A DNA stretch of 26,722 bases from Chara braunii (taxonomy: Eukaryota; Streptophyta; Charophyceae; Charales; Characeae): positions 55,715-82,436 of the forward strand of contig BFEA01000731.1 in the NCBI GenBank assembly GCA_003427395.1, given 5' to 3'. Positions 1 to 9,452 of this stretch are shown here, piece by piece. The position numbers and the translations under genes were made by a program. The notes below the pieces were generated by a model that searched no databases, was not told the DNA's origin, and worked only from the letters and a program-made list of their open reading frames with translations. Numbering within the stretch: the first letter of the stretch is position 1; each line of letters starts with the position of its first letter.

Positions 1-62
<62 letters not shown>
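1..62. repeat. (GT)n microsatellite
   Basis: An uninterrupted GT dinucleotide run begins at the window edge and ends at about position 62, so its full length is unknown. Its translation (alternating Cys-Val) is meaningless. Confidence 0.98.
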
Positions 63-64
<2 letters not shown>

Positions 65-1468
65 AAGCGTAACGCTGTCATAGCAACCCACAATATGGGA
101 ATCCTTACCTGGTTTCATCCTCGATCATGTACGCATCCACCACTCACGGATATGCCATATTCTTTTTCCTGCAGCCAATATACAGACAAGAGAGGAGGGG
201 AAAGACAAGAAGGAGAAAGGAGGAGGGAGCAATGATGGTATGGCCATCATACATTGGCATTCTGCCAATGGAGGAGGGGTGGCGCATCCCCTAAAGCGCT
301 TTCGCCGCTTGCGCCAGTCAATGCAGGCATGGCTGATCAGAGGGTGGTGGTCCTCTGTCTCCCAGAAGCAGGGGTGTAAGAGAAGAGATTGAACTGATGG
401 TACATAGAGAAAGTTCAAGGGTACTGAACATACCATGTGTTCCTTGATGTTGATGTCAGGGATGTCCATGCCCTGCGCCATCGTTCAAGCCTTCAGGAGA
501 TCGCCACTGGTCGCAGAGACTGTCAAAATCAAAGGACTATCTCTGCCGACCAGGTTATGAGCTCGATATGTAGCGTGCACTTCCACCTGGGAGGCGGGAG
601 CAACCGGGAGGCAATGTCCAACACCCGACGCAGGCTATGGCGGGTAAATTTCCGCACAAGGGCACTGTGTGTGGAGGAGACAAGTAGAGAGGAAGGGGCG
701 GACAGGGGAGAGATGAGTGGGCGTGGGAGGAGGCAGGGAGGGAGCAGTAGGAGAAGGGGAATTGGTAGAGTAGAGAGTCGGTGAGACCAGAGCAATGACT
801 GGGATCGAGTCGGTTTGCGTCGATTTCTGAGGATCCCCATCAGCAGGTCGTAAGGTTCAAGTTAAGTAGTGATCAGGGAGGTTTGAAGGTAGATGGAGGG
901 AGGTAGATGCAGCGTCATGCAGGTAGGGGCGGTGGTGGGTGGGGGGGTATGGGAGGGTCAAGTGTGAGGGTAGTGGGGAGGTCGTCGGGAGATAACGTGT
1001 TGGGGTTGGTGGGTGGGTGTGGAGGAGCGGGTTGAGGGGTTTAGTGAGTGTTGGCGGAGGTGGACGTTTACTTCAGGGGTGTGTGTTTGTGTTTGATCGG
1101 TGCTGGTGGTGGTATTTTGGATGGGGTATGGGGTGGATGCGGCTCGTTGTGCATGGTTAGTCAGTTTTTTGTCTTGATGCGCGGCTATGGCGGTGTGGGT
1201 TGTAGGAGTTACTTGGAGAGGTTCGTTCTTAGGTGTCGTTTTTTTTGTTTGTGAAGTGCGTAGCAGATGGTGTGGAGGGGCGTTTTTTTGTTTGGGGTGC
1301 TTATTCTTGTGTGCATTGTGGTCAGAGTTTTTGGCTTGGGAGGTTTTTTGTCTATGTTGGAGGCAAGGCACGCACGTTTTTTGTGAGGTCTGGGGGCAGA
1401 GTTTGGAGCGAAGTGGGTGAGGTGTTTGTCTGTGAGTATGGGTACGGCTGTGGTTTTGTTTGCATCGT
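63..1468. other. Left flank, no gene recognised
   Basis: This is host or older repeat DNA outside the retroelement. It is purine-rich at 180-240 and 660-780 and strongly G/T-skewed on the + strand from about 900 to 1468. Short open frames on both strands are low-complexity, overlap one another and show no recognisable domain, so I call no gene. DNA after the 3' LTR (25467-25790) has the same G/T-rich character, which suggests that the element split one compositional region. Confidence 0.6.
926..957 (+). other. G-quadruplex-capable G tract
   Basis: Five runs of three or more G (926-929, 937-939, 941-947, 951-953, 955-957) are separated by loops of 7, 1, 3 and 1 nt. This fits the usual G3+N1-7 pattern for intramolecular quadruplexes. 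Function is unknown; it may simply follow from the G-rich composition here. Confidence 0.5.
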
Positions 1469-1473
1469 TGTCA

Positions 1474-1498
1474 GGCGACCGAAAGGCAGTCGGTCGCC
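1474..1498. other. LTR-terminal hairpin (5' LTR)
   Basis: GGCGACCGA (1474-1482) and TCGGTCGCC (1490-1498) form a perfect 9-bp inverted repeat with a 7-nt loop, five bases inside the LTR start. The same stem is kept in the 3' LTR (20104-20128) although its loop differs. It may help integrase recognise the end, or act as a cruciform or RNA hairpin; this is inference. Confidence 0.75.
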
Positions 1499-1876
1499 CT
1501 AATATCGGGAGATTGACCCATAGAAAAGTTGTCCCAGAGGAAATTCGTCGGGAGTCTCATCCGACCGGCTGGGAAAAATTTGGGGTAGTAAGGTCACCCC
1601 TAATTTTGGATGTGTCAACTGTCAGGACCAGCCGTAGAAATTAACGAGAGGGACTAACGCTTCGCCTCGCTCACGGTATGATACTTGAGTGTTTTCGAGC
1701 AACGGCTGGACCGCAGTTCGGGCCTTTGGGTAGGTACGTTCGTTGCTTGGTTTCATTTACGTGCGGCCGCTGGTTGGGAGTTGGTGTGTGACAATTGCCT
1801 TAGCGCCGTGGATGGCTTTGGTTGGGTAAAGTACAAATTTAGAACGGGTACCAGCTATACTGAAACGTCTTTTTTT

Positions 1877-1882
1877 TATAAA
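1877..1882 (+). promoter_or_regulatory. Putative TATA box in 5' LTR
   Basis: TATAAA follows a T8 run. The same site in the 3' LTR reads TATAAATAG. It is the clearest TATA-like site in the first 500 bases of the LTR, where a U3 promoter is expected. No start site can be verified from sequence alone. Confidence 0.4.
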
Positions 1883-2793
1883 CAGCGGTTAATACCTACA
1901 GGACTCGCTGAGACTCTATATGGGTCCGGCTGCTCCAGCACCGAGCCTGGTGTTTGGGGCCTGAATTTTTGTTTCCTTAATCCACTAGGCCTACGGACTG
2001 GGCCAGGGGCTGGAGTCCTCTCTCAGCTGGGCTGTGGGACCATAAAGGGAAAACGGACGAAGGAACGCGGACTTTTTGCAAGGTGTACTCCGCCCACCTC
2101 TGGCGCGCTGCAGAGAGACACCAGCTCACTTCGCAAGTCAACGCGGGGCAAGGGCCACGAGCCGGTACGGGCGTGCAGCGCAACCGCTACAGTCTGGGGG
2201 AGCGGTGCGCCATGGATTTAGACTGGAGGAAGAACTGAGTAGGCGGGCTAGTTGTACCCAGTCCACAGGATAGCTCGATTCAGCACAGGAGGGGTACGAG
2301 ACTGCGCGCCAGATGTACCTGGGCGCTCCGCCTAGCTTGCTCTAGAGATCTACGAGAGGGTTGTACGAACAAGCTATGGAAGTCCCATCCGTTATTGATG
2401 GGTGAACGATGGATTCAGTGTGGGTACTGTACGCAAGCCACTGGCAGTTGACTGCAAAATCGGAGCGGGCGCGAGTTAGATGAGAGCAGCCCTCCCGCTG
2501 CTGGCTTGATTTCTAGGAGTTCGATTGGAGTGATCCACCCGGGCAGAAGGTGATCGAAAGTCAAGAGCTATTGATAAGGTTGGGGAAATCGGACCGAAGA
2601 CTTCTCAGCTGTGTGTCGGGTGTGCCCAGCGTCTCTATGGGCGTGCCAGGCGTACTCAGCCAGCTAGCTCGCTGTCCCATACGACCCGGCTTGAAGGAGC
2701 CATTTGAAACCTGCGACAGACGAGATCAACCATTGGAACTGATGTCGAGTTTTGGGTGAGTGCTCGATATCTCGGGGTACGTGAGTTAAATTT

Positions 2794-3240
2794 GCCCTTG
2801 TAAGCAGGGCGGACATATACTGAATTTTTGNATACTTGTTATGATGCGGTTTTCNTCTCATACTACAAGCATTGAACCTGCCCGCAGAAACGGGGCAGAT
2901 ACACTCGGAATCTGGACTGAATGAGCGCCTTGAATTACAAGCATCGAACCTGCCCGCAGAAATGGGGCAGACACACTCAGAATCTGGACTGAATGAGCCC
3001 CTTGCATTACAAGCATCGAACCCGTGCGCAGAAACGGAGCAGATACTTTGAGAATATGGGTTGATCAAGCCCCTTGAATTTCAAGTTTTGAACCCGCCCG
3101 CAAAAGCGGGTTGACGCATACAGAATTCGGGCTGATCAAGCCTCTCGAACTATAAACATTAGATCTGCCTCAGAACCAGGGTTGGACATACCGCCTATAC
3201 CTCTTATATTATGGAAATTGAANCCGCCCTCGGAGGCGGG
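2794..3240 (+). repeat. 72-bp tandem array of hairpin units (5' LTR)
   Basis: Units start with TTACAAGCATCGAACC-like sequence at about 2864, 2936, 3008 and 3080, a 72-bp period, with more degenerate units before and after. Each has a GC-rich inverted repeat: GCCCT/AGGGC (2794-2810), CTGCCC/GGGCAG (2878-2898, again at 2950-2970), AACCCGC/GCGGGTT (3091-3112), CCGCC/GGCGG (3224-3239). The stem sequence changes while pairing is kept. Related, more decayed units may run to about 3640. Confidence 0.8.
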
Positions 3241-3782
3241 GTAAATACAACGAGACACCAGGCCTGATATGCCCGCGAGATTTTTGTCGAATTATGAGCG
3301 TTGATTGGGCAGCTTNGTCATTTTTAAATCATTGAGAGCTAATTGAGTGGNGATCTGCCTGTAGCTGCTGACTATCGAACATCCGGGATAAAAAGGACTG
3401 ATCTAAAAACGCTCTCTGGATTGAGNTGCAACCTGCCCGTTGATGACCGTTGAACTAGCAAGATGCGAAGGGCTTGCTCCGCCTGTTGGAACATTTTCAA
3501 ATATGCATTGGGCTGAATGTGCCCGCTCTATCACTCTCAAATTATCGCAAATTGATTTGCCGTGAACAGGAGCTAAAACAAGCTGGCGTTGGGTTTGATC
3601 TGCCGATTGGTCGTTTTCGAATTATTGGGAACGATTGAGTTCGCTAAGCAAGAGGGAACACTTGTACATCAGAAAGCTAGCAGGTAATAGTAAAACTCTT
3701 CGTCGTTGTTGCGTTAAATCGAGACTTGGTGACCAAGGGTCATGTCCCTCCTAGAGAGGAAGCTACGACGGAAGGGTTTAAC

Positions 3783-4130
3783 GGAGAGAGAAAGCGAGAG
3801 ACAGTGAGATAGAGAGGGAGAGAGAAGATGCACTGACTGAGAGGGAAATGCNCAGTGAGTGGAGGAGTGCACAGAGAGAGAGAGAGGGAGAGAGACAGGC
3901 ANCACACACGCAGAGAGAGAGAGAGATAGGCTCACACATACTCGCGAAGATCATTGTGAAACGGGACTTTCATCGCGGGTGAGAGGGAGTGACGAGACTG
4001 GGAATCTACGTGTGAGGGGAAGAGAAGGAGGCAGAATGGGGTGAAGGAAGTGGAGGAGAGTGAGTTGTGACAGCGAAAGGAAAGGGAGTTCAGGGTGCGG
4101 AGGGAAAAGAGAAACGCAGAGTATCTATTG
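3783..4130 (+). repeat. GA-rich purine tract (5' LTR)
   Basis: About 350 bases dominated by GA, GAGA and GGAG steps, with short (AG)n runs near 3872-3892 and 3910-3926. The same tract occurs at 23827-24174. Plant GAGA-type repeats can bind BPC factors, but no such function can be shown here. Confidence 0.75.
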
Positions 4131-4901
4131 AGACCCTGACTTGAATTTTTTTTTATTGTTTGTATTTATTTCTTTTAATTATCTTTATTGAAACTGTGCG
4201 GAAATTCGTGCACTCGAATCTGAGAAAGAGACAAGGATTCGTGGGAGAGGGGAGAAGAAGAGAGTGTGAGTGAGCAAGTGCAACCGAAAATAGAAGTGTG
4301 ACAGTCAGGGAAGATCACGGAGGAGAAGAACTGACAACCTGATTTTTTTATTTTTCTTTCCTTTGTTTTATTCCATGAATTAAGTTACGTTTAGCCCTGT
4401 TCACCCTGTACTCCCGATTCAGTGAAACATTCTCCGAATAGCCTCTCAATTTAACTCGCGATCTCCAGGGAACGGATCTTTTGTGTGACTTGCAATTATC
4501 TATCCTGCGTTTCCAAAGATCTAGGCGAAACGGATCTGGTTTTTGTTGGTTAATAAATGCGCGGCTCACGGAGAGATGACCGTTGAATGAAGTGTTGTAG
4601 CCCAGGCCGATCACTGGGAACAACGCTCTTTTTGAAGTTTTCAAATTCTTGAAGGACTCTGCAAACTGAATCTAGTTCTAACTCTCATATTCTTGCGGTG
4701 ATTACTGAGAGACGAGCATGTTTTGACGTGTAGGAGCTGCCGCACGAGTCGTCCTCGAGAAGGGGTGAGATAGACAGTGCAGCCCCCCCACAACACTGCT
4801 GGTTGCTGAGGACCTCTGAAGCGGGCGCGGCGAGTGACAGACGCCGTTGCCCTTGGCTTCAACGAACAGTAGGCGCCCCTCCCCGGGTTTCCTCACAACA
4901 T

Positions 4902-4919
4902 TGGCGCCGTTGCCGGGGA
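4902..4919 (+). other. Primer-binding site, tRNA-Asp
   Basis: TGGCGCCGTTGCCGGGGA starts four bases after the 5' LTR end. It is complementary to the CCA-terminated 3' end of plant tRNA-Asp (acceptor and T-arm ending CCCCGGCAACGGCG plus CCA). Plant gypsy elements of several lineages use this primer. It fixes the LTR boundary and element orientation and is the strongest hint that the host is a green plant. Confidence 0.92.
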
Positions 4920-5545
4920 GGGGACTGCACCCCCGAGGCCTCGGCCTTTCCCAATCAAGGGGGGTGCGAAAGAAACTAATTAGCTTCAAAGAAAAGTTGA
5001 TTAGTCGATTTCTTTTAGTTTTTTTAATTTTTATAATTCGTTTTTCTGCAATATCTCCTGAACTGATCGTTTTCCCGCGAGCCGTACTGGAGCAAAGTTC
5101 GTCCTCTCGTCGAGGTGAATGTTTTGCGACCATTTTTGAAAACTTTTAATGGCCAGATTTCGAGATAATCAATTTTCTTCATTTTATTATTTATTATTCC
5201 GAAAATATTCGTTTTCTCTTTTATTAATTACGAAGAAAAGAAGCTAAATCCGGGAAAAACTTCGGGGAGCAAAGTCGTCCGAAATATTTTTCCCGACGTT
5301 TTGAGACATTGGTCGGGGAAAACGGACGCTGTCTGGGTTGACTACGAGAGCGAACAGATAGGAAAAGAAAGCAAAAAGAAAAAAAAAAAATGATTTTTTT
5401 TGTAATTTTATTTAAAATTAAAGGGAAAGAGATAAGAAGAAAGTAATCCGATAAGAATTATCTTTGAATTTATAAGAGTTCAACAAAGGTTTTCCTGCGA
5501 TAAACAGGGATTTGTGGTGAGCGCGCGAGCGCGCGTAGGAAACGT

Positions 5546-5592
5546 AAACCCTAATTAGGGGAAACCCTAGTTGGGTGAAACCCTGAGGGTTT
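5546..5592 (+). promoter_or_regulatory. Telo-box-like inverted-repeat cluster
   Basis: Three AAACCCT motifs sit 16 bases apart (5546, 5562, 5578). Each is part of an inverted repeat: CCCTAATTAGGG (5549-5560, perfect palindrome), ACCC/GGGT around TAGTT, and AAACCCT-G-AGGGTTT (5578-5592, perfect). AAACCCTAA is the plant telo-box, found in promoters of translation-related genes and equal to the plant telomere unit. Here it may be a regulatory element or an RNA structure. Confidence 0.5.
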
Positions 5593-5755
5593 AAGGGGCG
5601 AAAGCAACCCCAAAAATTATAGTGAGACTGAATATTTGCAAAAGCTTATAACCTTGTATTTTTCTATAATTTTAAATATTTATCGATAAAAATTTGTATA
5701 AATTAATTAAAAGTAGCAATTTTCGGATAGTGGATTAAGGGACGATTGCCCCAGA

Positions 5756-6757
5756 CCTCATCTCCGGGTGGGGAGGCGAAACGCTGCCGAGAAATTTGAA
5801 GATTCTGTTTAAATTTGAATATACTGGTATTTAAAAGGATAAAAAATATTTAAATTAATTAAAAACTCAGTAAAATAGGTTTATGTCTTTTATATTATTT
5901 TTTATTTTTTTCTGCATCTCTTAATGTTTGTTGAGGGCTTCGCCCGAACCTTATCCCAACGGGGGGAGACGAAGTGCTGCCAAAATTTTTCTAAATTCGT
6001 AAAAATTACTTTAAATAAAAATAAATCTAAGGAATAGGGGTACTAATAGGAGAAACCTCTCCTAACGGAGGGAGACTTAAAAGAAGAATTATTTCAACTT
6101 TTTTTATAATTTTTCTAATTAAAATTTGATAAATACAGAAAATTCCAGAAAAAAGGTAAGGATAAGGGAGAAAGACAGAAGGGAAATTACAGAGGGTAAT
6201 GAAATCAAGTTCTCTAAAGGTCGGGAGTGGAAAAAGGATTTTCTCGGATTCTTATTGAATTTTTGCGAATTAGTTTTCGATTAATTCAGTAAAAATCCTT
6301 GGAAAGGTCGAGAGAACGAGAAAAATTTGAGACTGATTTCCTCTGGAATTCTTCTGCCATCCTTAAATTCTAGGGTCAGAGTACCTCGAATTTAGGGACT
6401 GGTTTCGAATTTTCTCTAATTTAAAATATTACAATTTTTTAAAAACCAAAAACAGTTCGAAAAATTATGGGAAAGAGTTCGAGTTTGGTATTTCGTAGGT
6501 TCTTAAGTTGTTTGTATCCCTGGCAGGCAGAGGGCGCGCGCGGGAGTGCCGAGGGTAGGATTCTCTTGAATTGTGCACGCGCCTACTATTTGAGGGAACT
6601 CGAATAGAAGGCTCGTTAGTTCAATTCGAGCCAGGAATTCTGCCTTGTAGATATCAGGGTAAAGGTAGACATCAGTTAAGATATAGCTAGGTAGTGTTTA
6701 CTGAGGGATCACCTCCCAAAACCCCATCCCTACGGGGGGGAGGCGAAGCGCTGCCGA
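5756..6757 (+). repeat. Dispersed leader hairpin motif, four copies
   Basis: A motif around GGGGAGGCGAAGCGCTGCC recurs at about 5762-5789, 5953-5981, 6059-6074 (partial) and 6712-6753. Upstream pyrimidines can pair with it in each copy: CTCC/GGAG at 5762-5775, CTCC-TAAC-GGAG at 6059-6070, CCTCCC/GGGAGG at 6712-6742. The intervening sequence is AT-rich and unrelated. Repeated structured islands in a leader suggest packaging or translation signals, but that is inference. Confidence 0.6.
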
Positions 6758-6830
6758 ATTTTTCCTAGACTTTCTCTCTTACTATCACTTCCCGTTTTTC
6801 TTTACTACTTCTTAGCTAGGCATCAGACGG

Positions 6831-7843
6831 ATGTGGCCCTTAGAGCAGATTAAGGTCTACGAGGTTTGTTGTGCTTGGAACGTAGAGTCTCCTGAACTCA
6901 TAGAGGGGGATCTGGTAGAGCTCATAATACCCGCGCGCGGCAATCACTACGGTGATGGGCAATTTGGGTGAAGATCCATCGTCCTGTCCCGAGACATGTG
7001 GCTTTGGACACATAGGGAGGTCAGGCCGGGTCAGGAGAGTGGATTAGTGAAGGGATATCTGTATTTGGGACCGGACGCGGAGAAGGACGCTGTCGTGAGC
7101 CTCTTGACTACTTGCACTAGTCGCGCCATCAGCAGGGCCTTACGCTATCTGCAAGACGAGGTGGCCGCTTTCCGAGCTGACGACGCCCAGGACCCATTGA
7201 CGTTATTCTACGGCCGACCACCTCTCGACATTACAGGCGAGCTTGTAATAGCTCGACACCAGTTCTTTCCGTACATCGTCACGAGTCTGAGGGTAGTAGT
7301 ACCTGCATTCGTGGTGGAGTCCATCTTCGGGGGCATAGGCGGAATAGTAGAGGCATACCTAGATTATTTAGACTTGGAGGACCTTGCTAGAGGGTACCAG
7401 GCGCTCGATTGTCTGTACTACTCCCTTGCGACCGGAGGACTCCGTTGGGGAAACGAGAGGATCCAACTTATAGAGCTGATCCGTTCGATAGGCGACAAGT
7501 GGCCCCAGCCACAGTGTGTCTGGGATTGGCTGGATCGGGAGCTCCGAACAGGCCCGAGTATGTCACCTGTATCGGGAGACTCTTCGCTGACGACTGGGGT
7601 AGCTGGAGGAGCGACGTTGGCCACCCCCTTATATACTGCTACCAGCTAGAGCGGTATTACCAGGCCATAGGTCAGGCCCCCTATCGCGTCGAGGACGAGT
7701 TCGACGGCGAGGGGTGGGAGCGTGAGGACAACGAGGACGCTTGGGAGCCAGACTGGGTTGACTTGGAGGGTGAGACTGACGACGAGGAGATCGACACCAC
7801 TGACGCCCATTTTCCCAGGATAGGAGTCGCCGTCCGGACCTAG
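6831..7843 (+). pseudogene. Accessory family 1, copy A, acidic Trp-rich tail
   Basis: First ORF of the cassette and of unknown function. It starts at ATG 6831 and reads in one frame to about 7555 except for a TGA at 6969-6971, where copy B has a different residue, so the TGA looks like a mutated codon. Near 7555 the coding frame moves by one base and continues to TAG at 7841-7843; the alignment with copy B crosses the shift without a gap, so this is a single-base deletion. Shared landmarks with copy B: EGDLVE near residue 27, VVPAFVVES in mid-protein, a leucine/aspartate-rich helix (DLEDLARG), then RIQLIELIRS. The last 60 residues are dominated by Asp, Glu and Trp. I see no signal peptide, membrane segment or known domain. 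An upstream start at 6996 would lose the conserved N-terminus. Confidence 0.7.
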
Positions 7844-7928
7844 GAGGCAGGGTACTGGCGAGACGCGCTAGGGGCGGGGACTGCGAGGGAGCAGTGATTA
7901 GCCTCGGTCAAAGCTTATAGGTGGTTCG

Positions 7929-8939
7929 ATGGTAGAGCAGGCTCGTATAGTGGAGCTCACTATCGGGAGCGCCAGATGGCCTAGGCCTCCAGAGGTAGTG
8001 GAGGGGGATGTGTTGGAGTTTGATTTGCCGGCTAGGTGCGTAGCTGAGGCTGGGTTTCACTCCGCTTGGAGATCGACGCGACTGGGATCGGATGTGCACC
8101 TGTGGTCATATGCGATTGAGAGATATCAGCTGGATGCCCAGCACTGGTGAGTCCCTGGGACGACGAGTATCGAGGCCATAGGACATATCTATTACTCGCG
8201 TTCGGTAAGTGGAGCAGCCTACATAGGGGGTTTGGTGCATGAGTTTTGGCACTCTGAGCAAGAGGCCAGAGCGATCCTATCTGGGGTGATAGACGGTATC
8301 TGCGCGGATAGAGAGAGGTTGCACGACCCAATTCGTGAGACGTGGGTGACACTCCGGATAGGAGGGGCTTTTGTTTTTCGCTCGGTGGGACTGCGCGTGA
8401 GACTTCCTTTGTTCGTAGTGGAGGATCTTTGGGGATCAGCTCACATTGTCCACACCTATACAGCTAGCCGCGAGTTAGACGGACTGAGGAGGGGGTTGGC
8501 AGATCGAGATTGGATTTCACACGCCCAGTTCGTTGGAGGACCGTTCACAGGCGAGAGAGGTATCCAGCTTGTGGAGTTTGTACGGGCCTTAGCAGCTTCA
8601 GGAGAGCAGGACTCTTCCTACCCGTATCAACCTCTGGATTTCTGGCTAGCGCTGGAGAGGGAGGCTCAGAGACCAGTCGATTACCTGGAGGGCCTAGGTG
8701 CGTTACTGAGTGGGACGCGCGAGGACAGGCCTGCCCCTCTTATTTCGCCCTGGGAGATAGAGGCGCACTATCAGCAGGTACACCCAGAGGAAGAGGATCT
8801 TGGGTGGTACGTTGAGGATAGAGAGTGGGAGACTCTTGGAGAGATAGAGCCTTGGGGAGAGCGTGACCAGGGTTGGGGAGACATGGTGATAGAGGATCGC
8901 CAGGAGCCGATAGGGGAGGTAGAGCCGCGGGAGGACTGA
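7929..8939 (+). pseudogene. Accessory family 1, copy B, WG/GW-rich acidic tail
   Basis: Paralogue of copy A, starting 85 bases after it. ATG 7929 opens a frame with one TGA (8148-8150) that resumes to TGA 8937-8939. Beyond this, the same frame runs on as a similar acidic sequence to TAG 9039-9041, so the 8937 stop may also be a mutation. Landmarks match copy A in order: VEGDVLEF, LWSYAIE, GHIYY, RLPLFVVED, ELDGLRRG, GIQLVEFVRA. The tail from about 8780 is Asp/Glu-rich with tryptophans every 5-12 residues, several as GW, WG or GWG pairs (LGWY, PWGE, QGWGD, and after the stop WGH and PWGQ). Such pairs in acidic, disordered sequence resemble Argonaute hooks. Function is unknown; the resemblance is only a hypothesis. 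Confidence 0.7.
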
Positions 8940-9152
8940 TGGGGACATCTCCTTCAGGCCGAGGGACAGGAGGATATTCCATGGGGTCAGAGGGTAGATG
9001 AGGACAGAGATGAGGATAGGCCAGATGCGCGAGACGACTAGAGGCAGTGCATATCCGGACGTAGCTTAGAGAAGGGACAAAAAGGAGGTCGGATAGTAGA
9101 TACGGGAACAAAACTTTAGGCAATACGGGAGTTGCATTAAGCACTGGTAGAA

Positions 9153-9389
9153 ATGGTGGATAGAGATACGTTGAGAGTGACGCTTTCCGTACGACAAGAT
9201 AGGACGGAGGGCTCGGAAGATGAAGTGATGGACAGTGTAGCGCGGCGAATTAGGCTTATAACCGAGCATGCCTTAGCGTTACGAAGAGGTCAGAGATACA
9301 TTGAGTACACTATCTGCTTCCATGGAGCTGATCGGAGGGTGCACAACACTTATTCGACTATATTGAGCTTGAGTGGTAGGATGGCCTAA
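9153..9389 (+). CDS. Small ORF, possible diverged family 2 member
   Basis: A 78-residue open frame from ATG 9153 to TAA, between copy B and copy C. The order is a short hydrophobic strand (LRVTLSV), an acidic turn (EGSEDE), a basic helix (VARRIRLI), then a strand-like IEYTICF. The ORF at 10188 has the same order (TITVLLK, acidic LTEQE, helix, TYKVMV), so this could be a distant member of that group. Similarity is low and could be chance. No known domain is visible. Confidence 0.4.
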   Translation: MVDRDTLRVTLSVRQDRTEGSEDEVMDSVARRIRLITEHALALRRGQRYIEYTICFHGADRRVHNTYSTILSLSGRMA

Positions 9390-9452
9390 GGAGCCGGTAG
9401 GGTCGAGAGGTTGAGAGCACACGCGTAAGGTAACGAGGAGCGACTCAAGCGC

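Larger units (their letters stand above)
1469..4897 (+). repeat. 5' LTR (about 3.43 kb)
   Basis: It begins TGTCAGGCGACC after TTTGCATCGT and ends CTCACA four bases before the primer-binding site. It aligns with 20099-25466: 1469-1676 matches 20099-20306, and 1677 onward matches 21735 onward. It lacks the 1428-bp segment 20307-21734 and the 520-bp insertion 24509-25028, and it has about 14 extra bases near 2490-2510. From about 2510 to 4340 the two LTRs look identical even at most N positions; the first 800 bases after 1677 differ at scattered sites. It contains a TATA-like box, a 72-bp tandem array and a GA-rich tract. An open frame at 1685-2221 is interrupted in the other LTR, so I do not call it a gene. 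Confidence 0.92.
4920..6830 (+). other. AT-rich 5' leader, non-coding
   Basis: About 1.9 kb between the primer-binding site and the first coding sequence, with no coding signal in any frame. It is AT-rich, with several A and T runs, and is broken by short GC-rich hairpin islands (separate entries). As the transcribed leader of a retroelement it would be expected to hold dimerisation, packaging and translation-initiation signals; which segments do so cannot be told. Confidence 0.8.

Noticed and set aside
5-235. Cys-Val repeat protein at the left edge
   Set aside because: It is only the translation of a GT microsatellite.
125-1502. Several overlapping short ORFs in the left flank
   Set aside because: They are low-complexity, purine- or G/T-driven, present on both strands at once, and without domains.
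1685-2221. 178-codon ORF in the 5' LTR
   Set aside because: The matching region of the 3' LTR has a TGA near 21827 in the same frame, and the translation has no domain-like features.
2664-3068. Minus-strand ORF encoding 24-residue repeats
   Set aside because: The 72-bp period is a multiple of three, so any open frame repeats as 24 residues. It contains ambiguous bases and has no start signal or other support.
7409-7560. Early part of the +2-frame ORF starting at 7409 as a separate gene
   Set aside because: Before about 7555 the family similarity is in the other frame. Only the part after the frameshift belongs to copy A.
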